Source: Nymphaea colorata | Lineage: Eukaryota > Streptophyta > Magnoliopsida > Nymphaeales > Nymphaeaceae | Direction: 5' to 3' | Length of the DNA: 64,000 nt | Assembly (NCBI RefSeq): GCF_008831285.2 | Contig: NC_045147.1 | Location: forward strand, 21,034,981-21,098,980 | Position numbers and translations under genes: made by a program | Shown here: positions 47,024 to 58,143 of the stretch, piece after piece | Numbering within the stretch: the stretch's first letter is position 1 | Layout of the letters: every line of letters starts with the position of its first letter | Notes under the pieces: generated by a model | What the model saw: the letters and a program-made list of their open reading frames with translations, nothing else | What the model was told of the DNA's origin: nothing | The model's database searches: none

Positions 47024-49430
47024 AGACCTGAGCTTGTTTTGAAGCTTGAAATTGGATCCAGGGCGACTTTCTTAATGTGTTGAACACCTGCCACAAGTTA
47101 GACACAGTGATCGTGATCAAGGGCCGTGCCACCTAAACGGATCGTGACCGGTTTGGACCACTGGTTTCAAACGTATCGAAGAGATCTGGGTGCTGACATC
47201 TTCATTTGAATAGCGTGGATGTACAAATCTAGGGAAAGCTTTAAACCAAAATCTGGCCTTTCTCAAACAAAGAATTTGAGATCGCACTTTCGCGCAGATC
47301 TCACCATAGTTTAAGTCATTTTCCATGATGTATCCTCAGATTTTTGCAATTTAAAGCTTCGGATCATTTGCCTTTCGGCTCGATGTGCAGCGTTGAAATT
47401 TGAGGCCCCTTTGGATAGCGGCAGCCCCGCTTTTCTGGAATTTCATTGTCAACGTTTGTTCCACTAAACATCGGAAATTTAATTCTAAGATGAAAAGTCC
47501 AAGCCATCAAACACAACATAGCTGACAGATCCCAGGATCGAAACTTGTGTCTGATGCCGTATATGATGTTTCCACCACTAGATATTGTCCTGGATTGGTT
47601 TATTCTTCACCTTTGACTAAAAAATAATTAATAATTTTTAAGACAAAAAATCTTTTGGTTCACCTTTTGGTTTATAGACTAAGTAAAACCATTGTTTGTA
47701 ATTTTTGTAATAAAGTCTACACTTTCCATAAAAATGGTCAAATAAACGCTTGAAGAATGTTTTAGTTATCTTGGAATATAAAAAAAAAAATATTAGGTAA
47801 AACCCTCAAACTGTAATTTAGTGATGAAAAATAAACATACTTGAAACTTTTATTTAGTAATTCTTACGAAAAATTGGGTTCTTACTAAGCAAATCACAAG
47901 AAAGGAATATGACTAAATTTGTACTGAAGATAGAGAACAATTTAAAGATATCCATTAAGTAGTTTTCGAACCAAAAACCTAATTCGCACAAAATCCCGTT
48001 TTATGCTGAAAGCCATTAAAATTTCCAGTTATTTAAGGCAAAATGTAGCGCATATAAAATAAATTAAACTTTTGCGGATAGTTGCAAGTTAAAAGGCAAA
48101 AAAAACTTGTCCTTCGTTTCAGGTGTCCCAACTCTTTCTACATGCAGCCTTTTCGACACCTCGGTCTGTCCGTCCGTCCAACCAGCTATGCATATTATGG
48201 CCCTCGAAACCCTTTACAGTTTTCAATTCCTTAAAAATTAGTTGACACTTTTTTCTTTTTTTTTTCAGAAAAAAAAAACATAATTCCCATTGTAAGTTTC
48301 TAACCACTAAATATTCCATGCAAGTTTCTTAAATGGTAATTTTTTTTTTACTGCCATTTTCACGAAATATTCATCACCGAACACCCGTGTACATCGCATG
48401 CGTCCCAATCTGAAACGGGCAGCACAACATTTATGAGGTGTAAATTGCCATATGCTGTGGTCAGGCTATCATACAAAACGAGTCATTTTCTTCTCTACTC
48501 ACACCGGCCTATGGAGTCTGGACCACTCTTATTTAGCAACATTTGGCCCGTTGGTGCTCTACTGGGTAACGGGCATGAACCATGCATTCAACTCAAGAAA
48601 ATCTTCCCCAAGGAAATAAGAACCAGTGATTCAGCCAACGCTTCAACCCCAAATCCAAGATCCAAATAGTACGGGTAAACGTCGGATCTTATACTAATTG
48701 CGGGTTAAACAATTGAATTGAAGGAGATCCGATTAAATTCAAAGCCTGGAGTTTCATAAAAAGCGTGCTCTCCACCTGCCTTGGTCTTTTATGGCAACAT
48801 TTTTAGATGTATATGCACATGATCGAACAATTAAGAGCGTTGGTGTAATGTCCCGGGAGAAATTAAATTTATGTAAGTGCCAAGGCATTTATGATCATAT
48901 TCTTTTTGCTGACATGGTATGGCTTAAATTAGAAGAGTTAATGGCAGTTGGGGCGTGTTTGATTGCCTCAGATTTTATATCTCAAGTGACATAAAATCTT
49001 AGGATCCGATGCTTTAAGATTTAATAATTGACTTTTAACAATGATTTGAAATGTCGCTTTTGAAAGACGTAAGAGTTGCATAAGGTTACGTCACAGAACC
49101 GAATCGGTATCTGATTAGCATCGGATCCAAATATTACAGCGCGATCGGAACTGATTGTTGGTGGATCATAATCAGATTCAGTTGTTAAATCACAAAACGA
49201 ATCTGAAGTAACCAGATCGGAAACACTGACAACGATCCGGACATTCGGGTCCTGGATTTCTTCCTTTGGGCCGACGAAACGGGTGATACGGTTCGGAGAC
49301 TAACTCCCCGAGTCCATAGTAGCCGTCCGTTTCGTTGATGAACCGGGTAAGTTTTGGCAAGAGCACCTAACCACCCTTCACTCGGAGCATGGAAACGAAA
49401 GCAGAAAAGGCACGAACATAAATTTACAGA
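47024..49430. other. Intergenic region upstream of the receptor-kinase gene
   Basis: No gene supported. Short frames (for example 48791-48994) show no clear family. Repeated GAATC/GGATC-like words occur near 49095-49235. The last few hundred bases probably contain the promoter of the downstream gene. Confidence 0.5.
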
Positions 49431-49449
49431 GAAGTAAGAAACCTTCGCC

Positions 49450-49618
49450 CCTCACTCCACACTCTGTTCTGCTCTCTCTCTCTCTCGCGCGCTACCCTTT
49501 CTACATTGAATGTCGGTCGCCGTTTCCGTAATGTAATGGAAGATCTTGACCTTCCAGATTCAGCTTTTCGATCTTCCCGCCGCGGTGATCAGCAAATTTC
49601 AGCAGATTTCGTGCTCAG
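49450..49618 (+). other. Probable 5' UTR exon of the receptor-like kinase gene
   Basis: A CT-rich leader (CTCTCTCTCTCTCGCGCGC near 49476) leads to a strong donor, CTCAG|GTACGTG, at 49618/49619. It is followed by typical AT-rich plant intron sequence. The next good coding exon on this strand is the LRR kinase at 54200 and later. The start of this exon is approximate and the link to the kinase is inference. Confidence 0.42.
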
Positions 49619-52600
49619 GTACGTGAAATTTAGCTCTGATGTGTTCATTGGTCTTCTTATGTAGATTTCTCTGAATTTTCTGGTGATGTGTTTCTTCTTG
49701 CTTAGAAGTTTTTGTCCCACTGGCCAGCTTAACTGCGAGTTATCGGGGTCTGGGGCTAGATTATAGGGCTAAACGCGGTGAATCTCTTTCTACATTTCGT
49801 TCTTGGCCGGGAAGTATCTGGATCTGGTGTCTTGCCTCCGTCGAATTGAATCTCTTGAATGATTTTAGGCATTTGTTTGGGTTTCTCGTGTGTCGAGCTA
49901 AATCAGCTCCGGATTTTCGTTGTTCAATTTCAGGGCTTGACTTGACTGCCCTGCTTCTGCTCGGTGTCTCGGCGAAAATCCTGGCCATTTGCACCCTTTT
50001 TGAGGATTTATTATGTAGAATTTCTCAAAACTTTTGACTTCAGTCTCTCAGAATCTCAGATTCTTTCTCTATCTTATTCTCCACGTTCATTTCTCGACTT
50101 CGGAGGCCCTTACTGGGCTTCAAGAAGTGCTATTCGAAGAAATTTCCACTTTAACTGATAGACTGAGAAATCTTGTGCATCTTCATTCCTGAAATGTGAA
50201 TCGAACTGCTTCCCAAAGGGAAACGGTTTCATTGTTGTGTGAATGACTGAAGGATTTGTTGAACCTAATTGTCTCTCTCATCCTTGAGAAAATAAGGCGT
50301 TTTGTCACTCTTGTAGTCCTGTGGGAATTTTCTGATCATGTTGGGATTTTCAGTTCAATGTTCATAGCTCTTTAACTAGGCCTGCATTTTGCTGCCAATT
50401 GACTCCTAATCTCCTGAACGATTCTTCTTCTTCTTCGAACTTATTAATGATTTTCTTCGTCTCCAGAATTCCGCAGACTCCGTTTTAACTTCGGTTGTAT
50501 TACCCAGATTTAGCGTTCAATGAAGAGGCGCTGTCGCAAGTAGTGACTTAATAATCGGGGCCACTTTCCCTAGCTCTCTCTTTCCTTTCCCCTCATCCTG
50601 TTTACCTCTTCGAGCTTTGACTTGGGTGTATTCGTACCGGACTATCCTTTCCTTTTTCCCCGTACTGTCGTTTTTCTCTCTTTTTTTATGGTTTTACTTT
50701 ATTTTCCAGATTTCTACTTTCTACCGCGTTTGCCGGCATAAGTGACAAAAAAAATGTACTACTAGATGGTCACCCAACCCAATTGCGTGAGTCAAGTGTG
50801 TAATGCCCTTCATAGTTGCCCGTGAGATGTGCCCTTTTTATGCGGGGTTCCTCGTTTAAGGGCCGCTCACATGGGAGCATGGGTGTCATTGCCAGACTCC
50901 GGCAAATTGCTTCAATGCTTCTTGTCATGGACTGGCCTGTAGCTGTGGGCCTTTTGGTCGTAATTATGCAGTGAAAAAAGAAAACGTGGAGGTGCCTGTT
51001 CTGTTTTGCTGTTCTTCTTTAGTTCTTGTGCCTTTTCTTGCTGGCCTTTGTCCTTCTCCCCTCGATGGTGGGCTTTCAGAATGAGTTTGTTCTCACCTAC
51101 CAACATAACCTTTATGTGTGTGGATTTCTGCACAGCACCGCTCGTTCTCGTATTTCTCCCCCGATGAACGACGCAGCTACTGCTTCTACCATGTCATGAT
51201 CTAGATGGCCTTCGAAAAAGTGGCTTTGTTTCTTTGTATGTCCTCCCTTTGGCATTTGGGTTTAGAAGTGGTAACGAAAATTCACTTTTCCGGTCGTTAA
51301 GTTCTCCTAAAATTGACCCTAGACTGATCACAGATGGACAATTGGAGACAACAGCTACACATGACAAACAAAAGAAATACTTTCTAGCAAACTTGATTCT
51401 AAGAGAATTTATAATAGAATTACAAATTTCTTTTTTTTTTCTTAAAAGATGTGTATAGAATGACGTTTCAGCATCGATCTGTTGTCGATGCTTGGTACCA
51501 AACAATAGTTTATTGTAAGGCGATTGATTTGAGAGAAGGCCATCAAGAAACGACTTGGATAATTTATCTGGGTCGAAACATATTGGGGTTAAGTTATCTG
51601 TAAGACGAATTCTTATTGTGTTAGAATGAGACAAAGTTAAAATTCCACCAAAGTGAACATTGTCACCTTCAGGAATCGGACAATTATCTTCACCGTGTAG
51701 TCGTGCTGGGGGGAGATGATATCTTGGATACGACGTCTTCAAGTGAAAATTTCATTTACCCTCTGAAGAGGGTGTAATTTTAGCCGGGCACGCATTATCC
51801 CAGCTGTGACGCCTTCTTTGAGCCCATCGTGTGTGTCGTCGCCGTTGATTGCGCCTTTTGCGAAACAGATTTGCAGCTTTTCATTGATGGCGATCTCTGA
51901 ACTTGAAGCATGAATTTCGGTCGGGATGCAGAGCTGCAGAAGGGGTACTGCACCGATAACAAAAAACAGGTAAGTCTGCTTCTTTTTCAAGTAACCGGAG
52001 CAGTGAATCGGTCACCCTTGAGGTATCTAAAACTCTCGCTTCTTGGGCTATTTCTTTTTACTCTGCCGCGTAGTCATTTATTCGTGGCCCTTTAAATGCA
52101 CAGCCAATTTATCCACGCCGGTTTCTGAGTATTTGACCTGAGAACATGCACCTTCTTAAAGAAATTACTCGAGCGACTGCCTCGTACCATTTTCACCTTC
52201 CCAAGGTACTCTACTACTTTTAAGCAAGGGAGTTGCGATAATGACATATAATAATTCAAATGATAGAAATCCCTTTATCTTGAAAGTTTCTCTGGTTTAT
52301 GTGCAAAAATCTATTCCTACAGTCACCGAGTGATTTCCTGTTCAGTGGGTAGGTTTAACTTTGTCGTATCAGAAGCTACATTAAACTACCTAGAAAAAAA
52401 AAAAAAAACCACTCATAACCTTTAAAATATGAGGATGTTGAGCCCCAACAACAGTTTGCTGTTTTTCTTTTTTTTTTCTTGTAAATTGTGGTCGGATACT
52501 CCAAAACCGTCTTCCGATCCAAAACAAAAGGCAAATGAACAAATGATCTTTCACTAGCTCATGCCTACATCAAACTACCCATAATTTTCTGTAATTTCCT

Positions 52601-54199
52601 GCTTCCATTTCTGGGTCGGAAGCCGCCCTTTAACGTGAAGGATGGTAAATAAAAGAAATCACTACCTTCAAAACCGGGATCGTCCTTAAATTATTGTAGG
52701 GGTACCTTTGTCCTTTCTCTTTGTCTTGTCAATGTACCAAATTCCATCATTTCACTGTTCCATTCCGAGTGTTGATACTGGTGGAGATATTCCCTTTCCT
52801 CTTCGCCTGCACTGTCTGGTTCTCTATTTTATGGATCACAACTGAATCTCAAGAGCATTTTAGATGCCTTCCGAACATCAGGATGATTCTTTCCGAATAC
52901 GACTTCAAAATGAACTCGACAATGAACAAATGTGCAGGATTTTTTTCCTAGTTCTGCCAATCACATATTTGTTGAGCGACGTTCGTTTTATATTTTATAA
53001 TTTTATGGTTCTATTCTCTATCCTATATCACTCCCTCCTCTTTCGACGCTTGTGGGATTTATCGCAGAAGTCCAAAACCACGCCCATCCTTTCTTTTGTC
53101 CACTATCGGTTCTCCGCTTTTTAAATAACACGTTCTAGTGCTTTTACTGAGAGACGACAAGAACTTGATGATTGTCAGTGAGACTTGACTGTAGCCCCAT
53201 AACTGGGTGTAAAACGCCGCGTGCCTGTTGGTGGTAGTAGTGTCAGAGGTAAATGGCATTTGGAAGCATGGCACTTTTTCTCGAGTGTCGCTTTATAAAA
53301 TGTCGCCGATATTTAGGAATCCATCTTGTTTTGTTTGAGCAATGTGCTTCATCGCTTTCATTCAGATGCGATCTTGACAGGTTCACGCTCGTAGGCTTAG
53401 TAGACAAAATGAGTATCCTAAACCAACTAGTGGCTAATGGACAATGTCCCTTTCTTTTTCTGAAGTGAAATGCAGGCACGGTCTGAGCATGATTTCCTTG
53501 CCGTGACTTTCCATGTAGTTCAAACTTACCCATGATATATTTCAAACAAAGTTTGCGACCATTTGTAGACAAGTTGCTCTTAATAATCCAATTTGTGTGA
53601 AGATATTGCAAATGACAAGGCAACTGATACACGCAAGTGTATCTTTGTCATGGCACTTCTAGGCTTGTCCAGTTATTCTTGTTACCATGTCATTGTTATT
53701 TCTCAAACGGATGGAATCTTTCGAAAATTTGTGATTCAACCTGCAAGGTTTCAAGCATTTGCCGCCAAAGTTACAGGAAGGCCAGTCTGCTTTTTGGGTC
53801 TCGAGAAACTAAACCAAAATCGCTTAAAAATACCCATCAAGTTGTTGAAAGGGACCGAGGTATGGAGATGACAGCATCACGCACTTCTATAATTTTTTCG
53901 TTGAGGTGTTAGTCCAAATCCGCTTCATATTGTATGCAACCTAATTATTTGGGAGGGAGGAAAGAAATAGAGAAGGTGCCGTGAAGATGAGGTGGTTTGC
54001 TTGATTTCATTTGATATTCGTAATTCATCTGTTTGATTTTGGTTGTTCTCTGTCACCAATTCAGTATGTTGCCGGACACGGTTCTTTGCAGAAATTAGTA
54101 GAATTGGTAGAGCCTAATCAACTATACAAGTACCTTCCTTTCCGTAAGCAGGTTGGTCTAAAAACTGATTCTTCTTTACATGTTCTTCCTGTGACACAG
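49619..54199 (+). other. Presumed 4.6-kb leader intron
   Basis: The interval is bounded by GTACGTG on the left and CTGTGACACAG on the right. It contains no gene I can support; minus-strand frames at 51194-51742 and 51739-51990 are open but unrecognised. A possible alternative leader exon ends at about 51969 (AACAG|GTAAGT). Bases 50067-50286 have a rearranged relative at 23215-23350. Confidence 0.4.
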
Positions 54200-54267
54200 T
54201 GGCAGAACAAGCAAAAGGAGCCGGTGCTTCTTCCTATTTTGAAGGGCGAATAACAAGAACAGCGCAG

Positions 54268-56462
54268 ATGAAAGGCCTCTCTTTTGGTTCATTTCCTTCA
54301 CTCGTCTTCCTATCTTTTCTTCTGCTTTCACCTGTGATTGCCGATTTAGCTTCCGACCAGCAAGCGCTTCTCGCCTTCTCCTCTGCGGTCCGCCATGGCC
54401 GCAAACTAAACTGGAATCAATCAACTCCAATCTGTACCTCTTGGTTAGGTGTAACTTGTGCACCTGACCGCTCCTATGTACTCAACCTCCGCCTCCCCGG
54501 CATCGGCCTCAAAGGAACGGTCCCCCCTTCTACGCTTGGGAATCTTACTGGCCTGCGTGTACTTAGCATGCGTTCGAATAGGCTTTCTGGAACGCTCCCT
54601 GCTGATCTAGTTTCTCTTCCTTCTCTCCAGTATCTGTACCTCCAAAAAAACAATTTCTCCGGTGATATTCCGGTCTCACTTTCGTCGAACCTAATTTTTC
54701 TTGATTTATCGTTCAACTCCTTCAGTGGGAGCATTCCTTCCTCACTGAACAATCTGACCAAGCTCACCTCGCTTTACCTTCAGAGCAATTCTCTTACTGG
54801 CCCTATTCCTGATCTCATCATCTCAACACTTAGGCACCTCAATCTCAGTGACAACAATCTCAGTGGTACAATTCCAGCATCGCTCCAAGGGTTCGGTAGT
54901 TCCTCCTTCTCAGGAAACTCATTGCTCTGCGGTTCCCCTCTTGCTCAGTGTGTTCCAAATCTCCCCTCACCTTCACCTTTCACTTCCCCTTCAACAACCG
55001 AGACTCCAAACAGAAAGCTCAGCACGGGAGCTATACTTGCCATTGTCATCGGTGGAACTTCGTTGGTTTTTCTGTTGGCAGCAATTCTAATCATATGCTG
55101 CCTCAAGAGGAGGACTGAGGGTTCTCGCGATGTTGCGTTGGCCAAGGGCAAGAAGAGCGGGGCAGACAAGCCAAAAGATGAATTTGCGACTGCAGCTCAA
55201 GAAGCGGAGAAGAATAAACTGGTGTTTTTCGAGGGTTGTTCTTATAATTTTGACCTCGAAGATCTGTTGAGAGCTTCGGCAGAAGTGTTGGGCAAGGGGA
55301 GCTATGGGACTGCTTATAAGGCAGTCTTGGAAGAAGGAACAACTGTGGTGGTGAAGCGATTGAAGGAGGTGGTGGTTGGCAAGAGGGAATTCGAGCAGCA
55401 GATGGAGATCGTAGGGAGAGTCGTCTCCCACCCGAATGTGGTGCCGTTGCGTGCATATTACTATTCCAAGGATGAGAAACTCCTGGTCTACGACTACATC
55501 CCAGCTGGAAGCCTATCTTCACATCTCCATGGTAACTGGTTTTGTTTCTCCCGCTAAATTTTTGCATAATTTTGATAAAATTCTTTGCATTCATTTTCTA
55601 CACATTCATTTCTTGGCACGCATGGTCTGCTAATTAATACTTATCCGTTATATGCCCGCAATATCTCTGTGGTAATTCGAGGGCATGATCTCAGCCGAAT
55701 TCAAATCTTATTGGAAGGATCGTGTCTGTTTATGGAAATGGCTTCCTTTGTCGATCTTAAATTGACAAATCTGTCTGATGATGTTCTTACTACTATCAAA
55801 ATTTCTTATCCACAAATCACTTGTAATCTCCAGGGAACAAAGGTGTTGGACGGGCGCCCTTAGACTGGGAGGCCAGAGTAAAGATCTCACTTGCAACTGC
55901 TCGTGGAATCATGCACATTCATTCCGAAGGTGGGGAAAGATTTGCTCATGGAAACATAAAGTCGTCAAATATCTTGCTCACTGAGGACTTCAATGCATGT
56001 GTTTCCGATGCTGGTCTGGCTCCACTTATGAATGCACCTATGACTCCTGCCCGGACTGCTGGATATCGTGCACCAGAGCTGCTTGAGACGCGGAAATTTA
56101 CTCAAAAAACTGACGTTTATGCCTTTGGTGTCCTCCTGTTGGAAATGCTTACCGGTAAGTCGCCGATCCAGTCCCCTGGCAACGATGAAATTGTGGATCT
56201 CCCTAGGTGGGTTCAGTCAGTCGTGCGGGAAGAGTGGACTGCTGAAGTGTTCGATGTGGAGCTTATGAGGTACCAGAACATTGAAGAGGAGATGGTGCAG
56301 ATGTTGCAGATAGCCATGGCATGTGTTGGGAAAACTCCTGACCTCCGGCCTCAGATGGCAGATGTTGTAAAGATGATTGAGGAGGTCCGGCAACCGGAAT
56401 CTGCAAACAGACCGTCTTCTGAGGATATCAAGTCCAAGGATTCCAATTCACAGACACCGTGA
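54268..56462 (+). CDS. Class III LRR receptor-like pseudokinase
   Basis: Exons 54268-55531 and 55834-56462 join in frame (GGG codon split across the intron) to give 630 residues. The chosen ATG opens a signal peptide ([20 protein letters not shown]). Next come an LRR N-cap with the pair CTSWLGVTC (about residues 28-70), about five LRRs ([19 protein letters not shown]), a Ser/Pro-rich juxtamembrane stretch, one membrane helix (about 253-278) and a kinase-like domain (about 323-610). The ATP-binding lysine is kept (VVVKRLK). The catalytic loop reads HGN (460-462) instead of HRD, and DFG is replaced by DAG (480-482), so phosphotransfer is unlikely. Size, exon layout and motifs match the family of 'probable inactive receptor kinases' such as Arabidopsis At5g58300. 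It probably signals at the plasma membrane by scaffolding. The upstream GTG-initiated extension of the frame is leader. Confidence 0.95.
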
Positions 56463-57499
56463 CTTCGTAATTCTTTTGATGATCTCTGTGATTCATGGTG
56501 CTTCCGGATGATGGCTTTATGTGTTAACCACGCTTTGCTTAGAAAATCTGCCTTCAAAAGCTTTGTGTGAATCTGCGACTTTGTGAAATCGTCGATCAAC
56601 GTTTGGTTTGAGTTTCTGAGTTTTGGTTCAATTCAACACGGCCGGAAAGTGCAGCCTGTAATCCGACTTAAATTTGCTTTTTTTTTTTTCTTTTTTTTAA
56701 TCCTTCATTTGGATTGTGCGATTTCTCTGTTTAATGTATGGATGTCGCCTATTTACAACATGCATGTTCAGGTGAATGTGAAGGGTATCAAGTTCAAATT
56801 CTTATCACTCTCTTCTTAGCTTTCTCTTGATGTTATTGAGAAGCTTGCTGTTCAAAGCTTACTCTTAATTAAAAAATAGTGATTGCTCTTTGCACGGGCA
56901 CCATTATGGCATTATCTGCTACTAGACCGTGATGGGCTTCCAACTGTAATAAATCGAAAAAACCACAAAAAATGATGGTGAATCTTCATAAAGTCTGGGC
57001 CACTGACAAACGCAAACAGATCGTACACGGGGAAAGATCTAAGTGTTTCCGCGTTTGACATAACGTACCTGATTAATTTGATTTAGATTTGGACTTAAAA
57101 AGATAACCTGAAATAAAATCAAGCTTTTTTATTTATTTTGAATATTATATCCAAATGTAATTTTATTTGGATGTAGTTTGTTGGATTCAGATGCAAAACT
57201 TTTTCTTCGTAAACGAACTGAAGTTAGGCAGACCACCAACAGATACATGCCACGCAAGCACACACACACACACACAAAGAGACTTTGATTCAACATTACA
57301 AAAAACAGCAACCAAAAAGATGTTGGAAGATACTGTCAGGAGAGCAACAGCATGTTGGAAGATGCTGTCAGGAGAGTAAATGGAAAAAAACCGGCTATTA
57401 TCAAACAGATCTATCAGAACAAAAGAAAACCACAGTGGACAACTTTCCATTCAATGGACGAAGTACTAACATCCACGGCTACCACTTTGGTCTCTGTAG

Positions 57500-57727
57500 G
57501 TGTTGTTGCCGAATCCAATTGACCGCGAACAATTGCTTTTCCATGGCATTCGAGCCTCCAGTATTCCAAGAGCCCTATTGATCAAGGATAACTTTTTGCT
57601 TCCTAATCCTCGTAGACATCCGGGTGGGAGTGGAAGAAGTGACCCCCGCTGGCCTTATGGAAGAACGATTGACAGGCGTAAAGAGCTGAGCAAAACCTCA
57701 GCAAGAAAAATTTGTCTGGTTGACTAA
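57500..57727 (+). other. Coding-like fragment of unknown origin
   Basis: A 75-codon plus frame that follows an acceptor-like CTCTGTAG and has protein-like composition (NPIDREQLLFHGI, RTIDRRKELSK). I do not recognise the family. It is separated from the pseudokinase stop by about 1 kb and has no partner exon, so a gene fragment is more likely than a gene. Confidence 0.25.
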
Positions 57728-57788
57728 GGCTTTGGACAGGGTGATGTTCAAAGAGTGTAAAACGCCCGGCAGAGGTCGACCAAGTGCT

Positions 57789-57798
57789 ATATATATAG

Positions 57799-57845
<47 letters not shown>

Positions 57846-57856
57846 AGAGAGAGAAT
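57789..57856. repeat. (TA)n(GA)n compound microsatellite
   Basis: An AT-rich dinucleotide run with one GA interruption, then a GA run to about 57856. Confidence 0.95.
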
Positions 57857-58143
57857 AACCCTTCTCAAATCTGTTGATTTATATTTGGCATCCACAACAT
57901 AGTTAAAATATCTATTGCATAACTTCTTGCCTCCTTTATATGGCTGTATGCAAATATAGGACTTTCGTTCCATATCCATTGGTCGTAGTGAAAATCCAAC
58001 GATACAAGCCATGAATTTTTAAAACCCAGAAAGGTGAAAACTATAATCTATTTGGTAAAAATTCAACTTATTGAAAAAGAAAACACCGACGTTTCCCTCC
58101 CCTAAAAAAATAGATTAACCAAAAGCCATACAACAAACCGCAA

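Larger units (their letters stand above)
56463..58143. other. Convergent intergenic spacer
   Basis: Lies between the 3' ends of the pseudokinase (+) and the coiled-coil gene (-), so it holds both 3' UTRs and terminators. It contains a 34-bp tandem duplication near 57319-57377 (ATGTTGGAAGAT.CTGTCAGG), a (TA)n(GA)n microsatellite and a coding-like frame at 57500-57727. Confidence 0.6.

Noticed and set aside
48791-48994. 67-codon plus frame loosely reminiscent of a transposase segment
   Set aside because: The resemblance is limited to a few residues, with no catalytic motif, terminal repeats or extension in other frames.
51194-51990. Two adjacent minus-strand frames (182 and 83 codons)
   Set aside because: They are open and moderately protein-like, but have no recognised domain and no start or splice structure linking them. 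They sit in the presumed leader intron of the opposite-strand gene. Transcript data would be needed to reconsider.
54199-54267. N-terminal extension of the pseudokinase frame beginning with GTG
   Set aside because: GTG is not a usual plant start, an intron acceptor lies exactly at this point, and the ATG at 54268 begins a good signal peptide.
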